Source of the DNA: Tolumonas auensis DSM 9187
GTDB lineage: Bacteria > Pseudomonadota > Gammaproteobacteria > Enterobacterales > Aeromonadaceae
DNA length: 64,000 nucleotides
Direction: 5' to 3'
Assembly (NCBI RefSeq): GCF_000023065.1
Contig: NC_012691.1
Location: 1,036,501-1,100,500 of the forward strand
The translations under genes and the position numbers were made by a program. Below are positions 28,126 to 38,084 of this stretch, one piece after another. Within the stretch, counting starts at the first letter, position 1. Every line of letters begins with the position of its first letter. Below the pieces are notes generated by a model, which saw nothing but the letters and a program-made list of their open reading frames with translations, made no database searches and had not been told where the DNA came from.

Positions 28126-28713
28126 CTAATTTTCAAATCGAAAGTTCTTCCCTATGCTTTCTGTAATGCCATGATAGCTTCTGAAGTTATTAATCAATGG
28201 ATTCCATAAATTGGCATCAAGAATATCATCATGTTTGAGTAGTGATTCTTCAGCATGAATATAATTTGCTTTCAATTCCACAATGGCATGTTTGTCTCGT
28301 TTAATAATATTTTCTACTAAACATTCAACTTGAATAGGGCACTCCTGTATACGTAGTGGTCGTACCGTCAGAGATGGTTGTGCCGTGAATTCGCCGAAAA
28401 GAAACTTGTCTTCGCAATAACTAAAGCCTGATTTCAATTTTTCCGGCGGCACGGGCTGTTTACCTGTATATCTGGCAATAGATTCAATTTTGTCAGCAAG
28501 GTTTGCTGATGCAATGTTAAGTACCACTTCTGGGCAGGATTCGATATTTTCAACGGCTTTTATATTTAAGCTAAGTCCAATGACGATGCTATTCGACAGT
28601 GCCCAGCTTGATGAGATCGGCGTGATGTTAGTTGAACCTGTTTCATCTATGGTATTCAATAGAATTACAGTGTTTCCCCAGTAAAGCGATTTAGGGTGAA
28701 TTTGTTTATGCAT
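28126..28713 (-). CDS. Flavin reductase family protein (flavoredoxin-like)
   Basis: This ~195-residue FMN-binding split-barrel protein is of the flavoredoxin/flavin-reductase family. The ATG at 28713 has GGAG seven bases upstream. Typical blocks are ITPISSSWALSNS (flavin phosphate contact) and GLSLNIKAVENI. It likely binds FMN and transfers electrons or hydride; substrate unknown. It is divergent from the MarR regulator and followed by the DGC gene, an arrangement that suggests a small redox operon induced by a ligand of the MarR protein (inference). Confidence 0.82.
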   Translation of the reverse strand: MHKQIHPKSLYWGNTVILLNTIDETGSTNITPISSSWALSNSIVIGLSLNIKAVENIESCPEVVLNIASANLADKIESIARYTGKQPVPPEKLKSGFSYCEDKFLFGEFTAQPSLTVRPLRIQECPIQVECLVENIIKRDKHAIVELKANYIHAEESLLKHDDILDANLWNPLINNFRSYHGITESIGKNFRFEN

Positions 28714-28746
28714 TGATAACTCCAGAGTCGTGGGTCTACACAATCA

Positions 28747-28771
28747 AAATATATCACAATGTGATATATTT
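28747..28771. promoter_or_regulatory. MarR-type operator palindrome
   Basis: Arms AAATATATCAC and GTGATATATTT are perfect 11-base inverted repeats around a three-base centre. It lies between the start codons of the flavoredoxin (-) and the marR-like gene (+), the expected place for autoregulation and control of both. Confidence 0.8.
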
Positions 28772-28814
28772 AATGTAAGTTGCTTCTGTAAAAATTTCAA
28801 CCATAGAGTGTGCC

Positions 28815-29237
28815 ATGCTGACAAAAAACCAATTCGAAGCTCTCTCAGAATTCCGTTACCAGTTGAAGCGCTTTCTTCACTTTAGTGAAGCTGCTGCCAA
28901 GGAACAGGGGATAACGCCTTTGCAATATCTGTTGCTTTTGCATATTCAGGGATATCCGGGGCGGAACTGGGCAACGGTGGGCGAACTAGCTGAAAGGCTT
29001 CAAATGAATCACAATGCAACAGTTGCTTTGCTTACACGATGTGAGGAGTTGGATCTTGTTGAACGCAGGAAAAATGAAAGTGACCGACGTAAAGTTGAAA
29101 TACATCTGACAGTTAAAGGTAGCTCATACTTACAAAAATTGGCTCAACAGCATAAAACCGAGCTGCAATCACTGCAGAAGACTTTTCAGGTTGCGCAGAT
29201 AACGGCATTTAATGAAGATCAAGAAACAACGGTTTAA
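28815..29237 (+). CDS. MarR family transcriptional regulator
   Basis: This 140-residue winged-helix protein has the MarR core: ITPLQYLLLLHI, VGELAERLQMNHNATVALLTRCEELDLVERR (helices 3-4), and the wing ESDRRKVEIHLT. The N-terminal and C-terminal helices form the dimer domain. It is divergent from the flavoredoxin-DGC pair and probably represses it through the perfect palindrome between them (inference from position). No cysteine suitable as a redox switch is obvious in the DNA-binding part apart from Cys in LLTRCEEL. Confidence 0.9.
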   Translation: MLTKNQFEALSEFRYQLKRFLHFSEAAAKEQGITPLQYLLLLHIQGYPGRNWATVGELAERLQMNHNATVALLTRCEELDLVERRKNESDRRKVEIHLTVKGSSYLQKLAQQHKTELQSLQKTFQVAQITAFNEDQETTV

Positions 29238-29367
29238 CGTGAACTTGGTGTATAAATTTAAAGCAAAAATCAGAAAAAATATCTGTCCTTGGATCTTAAT
29301 GCCGGTCAGTCAATGCTTAACTGATCGACATTAACTTTGGATGCCAGAGTGTTGATTTGAGTTCTTT

Positions 29368-29874
29368 TCAAAGCCCAATCGGTTGATAGCCTTGCCATTC
29401 AGGCATAAATGGCGTGCCTTCTGATTGTGGCTCTAAGTGAAGGTAATATTCACCGATCTGACTGAGTAATTTGCAGTCATCCACCTCTTTCAGGTTATCT
29501 TTGTGTTGTTGCTGTTTGCCGGTCAGTAACGAGGCTAACGCTTGTTTTTTGGCGGCAGCGGCATTTTCGGCAACAAAAAAATCGAAGGCATGTAATTCCA
29601 TCAGATCGGTTTTGCAATAAGCGCCAACATTGACGAAAAATAGTTTCGATGACTGTGATTCAGGTGGTGTTTTCGACACGGATACGCGATACCCATCGAC
29701 CCAACGTAAGCGGCCATAGCCGTCGATATGTATCTTATCGCTATCACCAAACCAATTTTCGCGCAGTGTTGGCCATGCCGCTTCCGGGGTTTCGGTGATC
29801 ACAAACTGAATATCATGCACTTCAATGTTTGATTTTCCGGCATTACCACCGATGGCGAATACAAATAGCTCCAT
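29368..29874 (-). CDS. DUF1543 domain-containing protein
   Basis: The 168-residue protein has the two DUF1543 halves: GGNAGKSNIEVHDIQFV with WFGDSDKIHIDGY in the first, and KLFFVNVGAY with LMELHAFDFFVAEN in the second. Function unknown; a cytosolic protein with no signal or membrane segment. It lies 34 bases downstream of the truncated amidotransferase on the same strand and is the only intact gene of this patch between marR and the phospho-beta-glucosidase. Confidence 0.82.
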   Translation of the reverse strand: MELFVFAIGGNAGKSNIEVHDIQFVITETPEAAWPTLRENWFGDSDKIHIDGYGRLRWVDGYRVSVSKTPPESQSSKLFFVNVGAYCKTDLMELHAFDFFVAENAAAAKKQALASLLTGKQQQHKDNLKEVDDCKLLSQIGEYYLHLEPQSEGTPFMPEWQGYQPIGL

Positions 29875-29908
29875 GTTTACCTTTCCATATTAAGTATTGA
29901 TATTTTGT

Positions 29909-30409
29909 TTAACAGGCCACCCAAGCGTTCGGGTTTGTTGTTTTTTCTTGAACCCATTTTCTGATGCCAACCCGTTGTGGTTCAAATGTATATTCCACCA
30001 GTTCAGCGATGCTATGTGGCGTAAATTCAAGATGGCATTGCAAACCGTAAACGAGATCCATAAATTTCACGATCTGGCGCGGGCACCCTTGGCTTTCGGC
30101 AAGCACTCTCGACGATGGCAATAGCCCTGGCATGTCATTGTACCAATGCCCAACCAACTCTGTGTGTTTGAAATGTTGGAGCAGTGGGTCATGTCTGCCT
30201 TCTGCTGTCAGGATGATCGGGAAATAGCCGATCTCTTTTTCTGGGCTATGTTGGAATTTTGCGCCTAAAGCCTCACCAATCAGTTGAGCCCCCAGACACA
30301 CCCCGATCACCGCTTTGCCCGCACTAATGCTACGAATGATCAGTTTTTTCTCTGCTTCGGCATCAAAATGAGCACATTCAGTGGAATTTTTGTCGGTGGC
30401 AAAATCATG
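29909..30409 (-). pseudogene. Class I glutamine amidotransferase, N-terminus lost
   Basis: The frame encodes the active-site part VIGVCLGAQLIGEALG (Cys nucleophile in GVCLGAQ) and the distal LQCHLEFTP (His-Glu of the triad) of a GMP-synthase-like amidotransferase. It stays open upstream only to a TGA at 30410-30412, through FDAEAEKKLIIRSISAGKA, which matches family sequence. The first ~60-70 residues of the family are missing, and the only in-frame start is the GTG (30310) directly before IGVCLG. Both catalytic regions remain, but the fold is incomplete. Probably a pseudogene made by a deletion at about 30410. Confidence 0.75.
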
Positions 30410-30410
30410 T

Positions 30411-30647
30411 CAGGTTACGGCTTTTCTGAAAGAGCTGATTTTAAGGCTATTTGAGATCAACGACACCTATTCAGAGCAACGCTTATCTCGAATGATGGCA
30501 GTGTTGAATGATGAATTAACCATGGCTGGCAGCTTTGATATTTCACTATTGATTCAAACAGATAAGCGTTTGCAGGTAATTTTTAAGCAGCTTCAGCAGT
30601 AACCAGATGCAGAGCAAACCTTGGCTGAGTGTGTGGCTCAAAGAAAA
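30411..30647 (+). pseudogene. AraC-family regulator remnant with in-frame stop
   Basis: The plus frame TAFLKELILRLFEI... SEQRLSRMMAVLNDEL... TDKRLQVIFKQLQQ resembles the segment just before the HTH of AraC-type regulators. A TAA at 30600-30602 interrupts it, yet the same frame continues with PDAEQTLAECVAQ, which matches the start of the AraC helix-turn-helix. Both ends are gone. It cannot make a working regulator. Confidence 0.65.
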
Positions 30648-30672
30648 TGCTCTGAATTCCTTAATGTTTTTA

Positions 30673-31032
30673 CTAATAAATCGTAAATATAATCAACTGC
30701 TTGCGAGTGTTTTGATTTTTACTACGGTAAACCGCCACTTCCATCGGTTCGTGGAAAAGCAAGGTGCCTCTATTCGGGTTATCTCGCGAAATCAGCGCTA
30801 AATCCAAATCATTATTTTCGACTCTTGGGATTAAGGATGTGGACTGCTCACAGTTCAGCTCAATCTCAACACTGTCAAATCTAGGCGCAAAGTTCCGTAA
30901 TACAGGTGTCAGATACTTGGCTGCATAATCATCCTGAACGCCTAATTTGAGTTGCCCTTGCAACTCTTGCCCGTGAAATACAGCTTGTGCTTCTGCATGT
31001 AAATCAAGAATTCGCCGTGCTGTTGGGAGCGA
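30673..31032 (-). pseudogene. LysR-family regulator remnant
   Basis: The minus frame from about 31032 reads SLPTARRILDLHAEAQAVF and continues as GQLKLGVQDDYAAKYLTPVL and LIPRVENNDLDLALISRD. This is the linker helix and first half of a LysR substrate-binding domain. The N-terminal winged HTH and the second half of the effector domain are missing; the frame ends in unrelated sequence after LLFHEPM. It abuts the chimeric AzlD gene. Confidence 0.75.
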
Positions 31033-31038
31033 AAAAAC

Positions 31039-31503
31039 ATGAACATTGAAACGACGGAAATGGGAACGTTTTCGCTCATTGTCATTATGATGGCTGTGAC
31101 CATTTTAACCCGTTGGGGTGGCATATTTGTGATGTCATATCTCCCCATCAACTACTGCATTCAGCAGTTCATTGCTGGTATGTCAGGTTCTGTGCTTATC
31201 GCGATTATAGCGCCCATGTTCCTCAGAGGAGACCATGGTGCTCAACTTGCATTGCTAGTAACCGCGATGGGTACGTTAACGATAAAAAGGCCGCTGGTAT
31301 CTATCATAATGGGGATCATCATTGCGGCGATTACTCGACATTTATGGCTTATGACCCAAAGTGCTTTCAAAGAGGCGACTAACGCGAAGGATAAAGAATT
31401 GTTCTTGATTGACGGCGCTACCCACATCGAAACCTACTGGAAACCGCAATATGTGGATCAGGCAATGGGCAAATTAACGCAGTTCTACGGTAAATCTTTA
31501 TAG
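31039..31503 (+). CDS. AzlD-like membrane protein fused to an alpha/beta-hydrolase tail (chimera)
   Basis: The 154-residue frame has two unrelated parts. Residues 1 to about 110 are an AzlD-type small membrane protein (branched-chain amino-acid export partner) with four hydrophobic segments (SLIVIMMAVTILTRWGG..., MSGSVLIAIIAPMFL...). The last ~45 residues (AFKEATNAKDKELFLIDGATHIETYWKP...) match the C-terminus of a DLH/YcjY-like alpha/beta hydrolase, including its catalytic-type His (GATHI). It starts at an ATG with GGGAG upstream. No AzlC partner is near. It most likely arose by a deletion that joined two genes; whether it is expressed is unknown. Confidence 0.6.
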   Translation: MNIETTEMGTFSLIVIMMAVTILTRWGGIFVMSYLPINYCIQQFIAGMSGSVLIAIIAPMFLRGDHGAQLALLVTAMGTLTIKRPLVSIIMGIIIAAITRHLWLMTQSAFKEATNAKDKELFLIDGATHIETYWKPQYVDQAMGKLTQFYGKSL

Positions 31504-31547
31504 CGGTCCAATTAGCCTAAAAAATAAATAAATGGGGAGCAATATCC

Positions 31548-31850
31548 ATGAAAAAAATACCAAACGACCAGGCAGCAGATAGCCCTGCCATGCCAGATCG
31601 TCGAAAATTTCTTGTTGCCGGGGCAAGAGTGGCTGCAGTTGCATCGCTGCTGCCTGAATTTTCATTTGCCGCTCAGGGGAACTCTGAGCGTTCATCAGCG
31701 CCTTTAACGTCAGGAACCCGAAAGCTGGGGAAACTTGAAGTTTCCAGTATTGGTCTTGGCGTACAGCTCCTGACCAAAACATCAGGAGAATGGATTAGCC
31801 AACTATCCGATAAAAACAACCAACGTCTCAACTGCGCTGGTTGTTTTTAA
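31548..31850 (+). pseudogene. Truncated Tat-exported aldo/keto reductase
   Basis: The first ~75 residues are a Tat signal (DRRKFLVAGARVAAVASLLP, RR motif) followed by the aldo/keto reductase N-terminus TRKLGKLEVSSIGLGVQ. After this point family sequence stops and 27 unrelated residues lead to a TAA inside the terminator at 31812-31848. The whole barrel with the catalytic Tyr/Lys/His is missing, so it is a pseudogene. It belongs to the same decayed cluster as the hydrolase tail just upstream. Confidence 0.75.
31812..31848. terminator. Bidirectional terminator
   Basis: Perfect 11-base arms AAAAACAACCA and TGGTTGTTTTT flank a 15-base loop. T runs exist on both strands, so it can also terminate bglA, which ends at 31884 on the minus strand. 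Confidence 0.8.
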
Positions 31851-31883
31851 TGACTGTAGTCTCAACCCAAATGGGTATCTGGA

Positions 31884-33401
<1,518 letters not shown>

Positions 33402-33474
33402 TTACTAACTAACAAACGAAATATATAGTGTTATAGGTGAATTAATTTCACTTATAAGTTATGGGGATGCTCAA

Positions 33475-34377
33475 TTGATACTGCAAAATAAGCTGACCTT
33501 GCTAAGTACTTTTGAGGTTGCAGCAAGATATCTCAGCTTTAAGCTTGCAGCAGATGAGCTTTGTCTCACACCGAGTGCTATCAGTCATCGTATTCAGCAA
33601 CTGGAAAAACAGTTAGGGTTCCGGCTTTTTCTGCGCATGACGCGCAAATTGGTCTTAACTGAAGATGGCAACCGATTGCTGCGGACGCTCACCAAATCAT
33701 TACGCCGTATTGATGATGAGATCGAAGACATCCGCTACAACGATCTTCGGGGTACACTGACGCTGGGTATTGCACCGATATTGGGCCAGTTATGGTTAAT
33801 GCCAAGATTGCCGGACTTTCAGCAGCGCTGGCCGAGTCTTAATGTGATGCTGCGGGTGAGGGCAGGGACCGTAAATTTTGATGAAGAACATATCGATCTG
33901 GCCATTTATTATGGTGCCACGCATTACCCGGATTTATACCGCGAGCTGTTATTCGAAGAACAATTATTACCTGTTTGTTCTCCGGCCTATGCCGCACAAC
34001 TGGGCTTGTCAGAAAACCCGGATCGATTGTCCGAAGCCTGTTTTCTACATGCATCCGAATCCACAGATGTGCAGAATCTGTTTTCAGAATGGCGGATATG
34101 GTGCGAAGCCAGCAATATAAGCCTTCCTCTGGAAGAGCGATATTATGGCTTTAATAACTACACGTTGGCTTTGCAGGCTGCGCTGAATGGCATGGGCATA
34201 TTAATGGGGCGGTATATTTTAATAAAACCAATGCTGGAGTCCGGTCAGTTGGTCAGTCCGTGTGGCCCAATGATACCCGCCGGAAGAAATTATGAGCTTT
34301 TTTATCCGGAAGAAAATGCTCAGCGGCCACGATTAAAAGCTTTTACGGACTGGATGAAAGAGCAAATACTATTGTAG
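33475..34377 (+). CDS. LysR-type transcriptional regulator (GcvA/DsdC-like)
   Basis: The 300-residue regulator has an N-terminal winged HTH (FEVAARYLSFKLAADELCLTPSAISHRI seen as two blocks: AARYLSFKLAADEL and TPSAISHRIQQLE) and a LysR effector domain. Residues resemble the GcvA/DsdC subgroup. The start is a TTG at 33475 with GGGGA about eight bases upstream; no in-frame ATG fits the family N-terminus. It is divergent from bglA with a 163-base gap, so it may control bglA (inference), although phospho-beta-glucosidases are more often run by antiterminators. Confidence 0.87.
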   Translation: MILQNKLTLLSTFEVAARYLSFKLAADELCLTPSAISHRIQQLEKQLGFRLFLRMTRKLVLTEDGNRLLRTLTKSLRRIDDEIEDIRYNDLRGTLTLGIAPILGQLWLMPRLPDFQQRWPSLNVMLRVRAGTVNFDEEHIDLAIYYGATHYPDLYRELLFEEQLLPVCSPAYAAQLGLSENPDRLSEACFLHASESTDVQNLFSEWRIWCEASNISLPLEERYYGFNNYTLALQAALNGMGILMGRYILIKPMLESGQLVSPCGPMIPAGRNYELFYPEENAQRPRLKAFTDWMKEQILL

Positions 34378-34710
34378 TAATAAATTCCCCGGAGGAAGCG
34401 GTTTTCGGTGAATAGATCGAATATCGCCGAGAGCACCTTCAAGTAGATTAACTACGAATTAAAAAACGGAATTTTTCTATTAGATACATTGGCGTAGGCT
34501 TATTTTTAAGTGGGTGATTGTTAGGTGTTTATTTAAGATAAGAGTAAATTTTTATTATTATTGAATAGTGATGTCAGTCATTGAATTTATCGGTAAACGA
34601 GCAGGGGAGACATCTCTCACTTATTGTGCTAGGCTTTCGTCTAATTCCACTTTGAATCATCAGGATTTAACAGACGCTTTGACTAAGCTCACACAAATAA
34701 GGAAACTTAT
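34378..34710. other. AT-rich intergenic gap
   Basis: No gene or known RNA was seen in these 333 bases. It contains only weak inverted repeats (for example near 34406-34430), and an AGGAAA-like ribosome site just before the next ATG. Confidence 0.5.
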
Positions 34711-35517
34711 ATGAAAGTTGGATTGATTGGTTTTGGTAAAACAGGAAGAGCAGTTGCATCTGTTTTATTAGAGTCGAAAAAGGTAAACCTTCAGTGGGTG
34801 CTCCGTAAATCAACGACCCTTGAACACCGCTCTGTGCCTGAATTTTTGGGCGTACATTCTGATGAACCAGGACTGATTTACTCTATTAGTGAATTTAGCG
34901 CAGATGAGTTATTTGAAAAGCATCCTGTTGACGTTATTATCGATTTCTCATCAGCGGATGGTGTTGATTACTATGCGGAAGCCGCAACCAAACGTGGAAT
35001 TACGGTAATCAGTGCAATATCTGCATATCCTGATAATAAATTAAAATTGCTTTCTGAAATTGCAGAAAAAATTCCGGTTCTGCATTCACCTAATATTACA
35101 TTAGGCATCAATTTCTTAATGATTGCGGCGAAAATACTTAAGAATATTGCACCCTATACGGATATAGAAATCATAGAAGAGCACTTTAAAAGCAAACCAG
35201 AAGTATCCGGTACAGCAAAGAAGATCGCACAGGCACTGGATTTGCCGGATGAGTCTATAAAAACCATCAGAGCCGGTGGTATTATTGGTGTTCATGAGAT
35301 TATTTTTGGCTTTCCATATCAAGTGGTTAGGTTGCGCCATGAGTCAATATCCCGTGAAGCTTTTGGTAATGGCATTATATTCGCTTTGGAAAATCTGGTT
35401 GGGAAGGATAATGGACTCTATACAATGGAGGACTTACTTCTGCCTTATTTCCATTTAAACGAAACTGAGCAAATGTTTATTGAGAAGAACACCAAGCCAT
35501 GGTGGAGATTTTGGTAA
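34711..35517 (+). CDS. Dihydrodipicolinate reductase-like protein (DapB paralogue)
   Basis: The 268-residue protein has the Rossmann start VGLIGFGKTGRAVASVL and a DapB C-terminal domain. The catalytic loop reads EEHFKSKPEVSGTAKKIA, where DapB has E-x-HH-x-x-K-x-DAPSGTA. One His and the Lys are kept, but the second His is Phe and the DAPS is EVS. The block RAGGIIGVHEIIF corresponds to DapB RGG-x-GxH. It may act on a related substrate, or be a divergent lysine/DAP enzyme. It stands alone with its own terminator, in lower-GC surroundings, and could be horizontally acquired (inference). Confidence 0.75.
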   Translation: MKVGLIGFGKTGRAVASVLLESKKVNLQWVLRKSTTLEHRSVPEFLGVHSDEPGLIYSISEFSADELFEKHPVDVIIDFSSADGVDYYAEAATKRGITVISAISAYPDNKLKLLSEIAEKIPVLHSPNITLGINFLMIAAKILKNIAPYTDIEIIEEHFKSKPEVSGTAKKIAQALDLPDESIKTIRAGGIIGVHEIIFGFPYQVVRLRHESISREAFGNGIIFALENLVGKDNGLYTMEDLLLPYFHLNETEQMFIEKNTKPWWRFW

Positions 35518-35541
35518 TTACCTGATTAATTGAGCTTAAAT

Positions 35542-35586
35542 AAAGGCTATTCTTGTTATGCAGCATGAATAGCCTTTTTGTTTTTT
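35542..35586 (+). terminator. Terminator of the DapB-like gene
   Basis: Eleven-base arms AAAGGCTATTC (35542-35552) and GAATAGCCTTT (35567-35577) are followed by a T-rich run. Confidence 0.88.
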
Positions 35587-35714
35587 GCAATGGCAGACAT
35601 TCGATATTAAAAAAATACAGCAAATTTTTAACTCAAATGTGTAATAAATGAGATAGTCACTCCGACTAACATCTTAATAGTGCGTTTCATGACAGATATG
35701 ACCAAGAGAGAATT

Positions 35715-36815
35715 ATGACTCATATTGTGCTTGTTGGCGGAGGTCATGCTCATTTATCTGTGTTACAGGCCTTGTCACAAAGACATTTGGACGATGTATT
35801 TGTGACTCTTATTACACCTGATCGATACCTCAGCTATTCAGGCATGGTGCCAGGATGGATGGCTGGTCATTATTTGAAAGAGCAGTGCCGGATTGACCTG
35901 AAACCGCTGGTGTCAGCAGCCAATGTCAATATGGTAATCGGCCGGGTTGTTGGTATTAACGCTGATCGTTGCTGTGTTGCGCTTACCGAAGGGTATCATA
36001 TTGAATACGATTTACTTTCACTGGACACAGGCAGTGAAATTGATACCTCATGGCTGGAAATGGCGGGTTCAAAACTATTACCTATCAAGCCACTGGACCA
36101 TTTTTTTAATACGTGGCCAACGATTATGGCAGATGCTTTGCGCAACCCGGACTATCGCCTTGTCGTTGTGGGTGGCGGTGCCGCAGGTATTGAACTGACG
36201 CTGGCAGCCGCGCATGCGTTTAAGTCCGCAGGTATTGTCTCCAATGTCGCGCTAGTGACATCCTCGTCAGGATTAGCCGTTCAGGGTCAGAAAACCAGAC
36301 AGCGTTTATTACGGCAGTTGATAAAAGCCGGCGTTACCTTACATCAGCATAAAGCTGTCGGTCGTGAAGACGGATTGATGTTATCTGATGGTTCTGTGTT
36401 GTCCGCTGATTGTGTGTTAGCAGCTACCGGTGCCAGAGCACCTTACTGGCTTAAATTATCGCATCTGGATTTAGACGAGAATGGTTATGTTGCTGTTAAT
36501 CAGTATCACCAAAGCCTGTCTCACCACAATGTTTTTGCTGCTGGTGATGTATGTTCCCGGCAGGATGTTAAATTAGCCCGTTCCGGTGTTCATGCGGTAC
36601 ATGCGGGCCCGGTTTTAGCCCATAATTTAATTGCAATGATTAAATCCAAGCCATTAAAACCTTACCGGCCGAGGAAGAAATCACTCTATATACTGGCGTG
36701 TGGTGCGCGTTATGCCGTTGCCACATGGGGATCATGGAGTCTGGAAGGTTCATGGGTATGGTATTGTAAAAACTGGATTGATCGCCGGTTTATCCGGCGG
36801 TTTTCTGAATTTTAA
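35715..36815 (+). CDS. FAD-dependent pyridine nucleotide oxidoreductase (NDH-2-like)
   Basis: This 366-residue flavoprotein has the FAD Rossmann motif VLVGGGHAHLSVL at the N-terminus, a second GGG motif VVVGGGAAGIELTLA (NAD(P)H), and the FAD-closing FAAGDVCS. It resembles the type II NADH dehydrogenase-like domain that is also fused to selenide-water dikinase in some organisms. It has no redox-active CxxxxC pair. It is convergent with ynjF, whose stop is 16 bases away, and part of the conserved neighbourhood of ynjBCD and the TVP38-reductase fusion. Substrate unknown; possibly quinone or a sulfur/selenium carrier. Confidence 0.8.
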   Translation: MTHIVLVGGGHAHLSVLQALSQRHLDDVFVTLITPDRYLSYSGMVPGWMAGHYLKEQCRIDLKPLVSAANVNMVIGRVVGINADRCCVALTEGYHIEYDLLSLDTGSEIDTSWLEMAGSKLLPIKPLDHFFNTWPTIMADALRNPDYRLVVVGGGAAGIELTLAAAHAFKSAGIVSNVALVTSSSGLAVQGQKTRQRLLRQLIKAGVTLHQHKAVGREDGLMLSDGSVLSADCVLAATGARAPYWLKLSHLDLDENGYVAVNQYHQSLSHHNVFAAGDVCSRQDVKLARSGVHAVHAGPVLAHNLIAMIKSKPLKPYRPRKKSLYILACGARYAVATWGSWSLEGSWVWYCKNWIDRRFIRRFSEF

Positions 36816-36831
36816 CGCAGGATATTTCAGC

Positions 36832-37446
36832 TTATTCCTTGTCAGAGAAGTTGTAGCAACCCGCAACAATCCGGGTAAATATCGTTATTGCACAAAGACC
36901 GGCAAAGCCATAAGCAAGGATTGGAAACCAATCCGGAAACAAACACATCAGGACAAATACCAGAATGGTTTCTGTTGCTTCGGTCAGCCCGCCTAAATAA
37001 TAAAAACCCTTATGAGGATAACGTGTGCTGGTTAATCCCCGTTTGGCGGCCATAACAGCGAAAGCCAGGAAGGTACAGCCTGTACCGACAAAACTGTAAA
37101 TTAATACCGTTGCAGCAAGCGCATTCTTCTCGGGAGCTGCAAGAGCAAATCCTAACGGGATCGCAGAATAAAACAGGAAATCGAGAGAGATATCTAAAAA
37201 AGCACCCCGGTCGGTAGGTTTGGTGAGCCTGGCTATCGTGCCATCCAGGCCATCAGCCAAGCGATTTAATCCGATACATACCAAAGCCCAATGATAGTTC
37301 TGCGTAATAATCAGAGGGACTGCCGCCATACCAATCAAAAATCCGGCCCATGAAACCATATCGGCTTTTACGCCTTTATGAATGAGAGCTGTTGCAATCC
37401 ATTGCAGACCGCCACTGACAGCCTTGATGAGTGCGCGATCAAGCAT
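36832..37446 (-). CDS. ynjF: CDP-alcohol phosphatidyltransferase family protein YnjF
   Basis: The 204-residue membrane enzyme carries the CDP-alcohol phosphotransferase motif ADGLDGTIARLTKPTDRG with following FLDISLD, containing the metal-binding Asp residues. About six hydrophobic segments are seen. It should transfer a CDP-linked phospho-group to an alcohol in the membrane; the substrates of YnjF are unknown. It overlaps the end of ynjD by eight bases and is the last gene of the ynjBCDF operon. E. coli has ynjE (a sulfurtransferase) between ynjD and ynjF; it is missing here. Confidence 0.85.
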   Translation of the reverse strand: MLDRALIKAVSGGLQWIATALIHKGVKADMVSWAGFLIGMAAVPLIITQNYHWALVCIGLNRLADGLDGTIARLTKPTDRGAFLDISLDFLFYSAIPLGFALAAPEKNALAATVLIYSFVGTGCTFLAFAVMAAKRGLTSTRYPHKGFYYLGGLTEATETILVFVLMCLFPDWFPILAYGFAGLCAITIFTRIVAGCYNFSDKE

Positions 37447-38083
37447 GGTCGATTCTCCTGTTCAGTTCCAATACGCGTCCTGCCGGAGGTACATCGCCGG
37501 GATCGTGGGTCACCAATATTGTTGGTATTCCCAACTTGGTTATTTGTTCAAATACAAATGTGCGGAATTGCGTGCGCAAAGCGGCATCTAATTTTGAAAA
37601 CGGTTCATCCAGTAACAATGCTTCCGGTTCTGCCAACAGAGCGCGTAACAGACTAATCCGGGCGCGTTGACCACCGGATAATGTGGTAGTGTCGCGATCA
37701 TAAAAATCAGCCAGCCCGGCTTCCGCCAGTGCTCTGTTCAGTTCATTGCGTCGGGCTTGTTTTCCCCTGAACCGCTCGGGTAAGGCAAATGCCAGATTCT
37801 GGCCGACGCTCATATGCGGAAATAACAAATCATCCTGAAACAGAATGCCAATCCGGCGTTCTTCAATAGGCAGCCGATCCCGTCGCGAGCCGTTGAGCCA
37901 CAATTCGCCTTTTGCGGAAAAGACGGGATCAAGTTCACCGATGAGCCAGTTCAGCACGGTTGATTTTCCCGTTCCGGAAGCTCCCATCAGCGTCAGTATT
38001 TCACCCGGTTCAACGTGAAAACTTAAATCCGGGATCATGACTTCTGTTGTTTTGGTGATTGTAAGATGTTTGATTTCTAACAT
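37439..38083 (-). CDS. ynjD: ABC transporter ATP-binding protein YnjD
   Basis: The 214-residue ATPase has Walker A GASGTGKS (34-41), Q-loop LFQDDLLFPHMSV, signature LSGGQRAR, Walker B LLLDEPFSKLD and the H-loop LVTHDP. It energises the YnjC permease. The gene begins one base after the ynjC stop and overlaps ynjF by eight bases, so translational coupling is likely. Confidence 0.92.
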   Translation of the reverse strand: MLEIKHLTITKTTEVMIPDLSFHVEPGEILTLMGASGTGKSTVLNWLIGELDPVFSAKGELWLNGSRRDRLPIEERRIGILFQDDLLFPHMSVGQNLAFALPERFRGKQARRNELNRALAEAGLADFYDRDTTTLSGGQRARISLLRALLAEPEALLLDEPFSKLDAALRTQFRTFVFEQITKLGIPTILVTHDPGDVPPAGRVLELNRRIDHA

Positions 38084-38084
38084 G

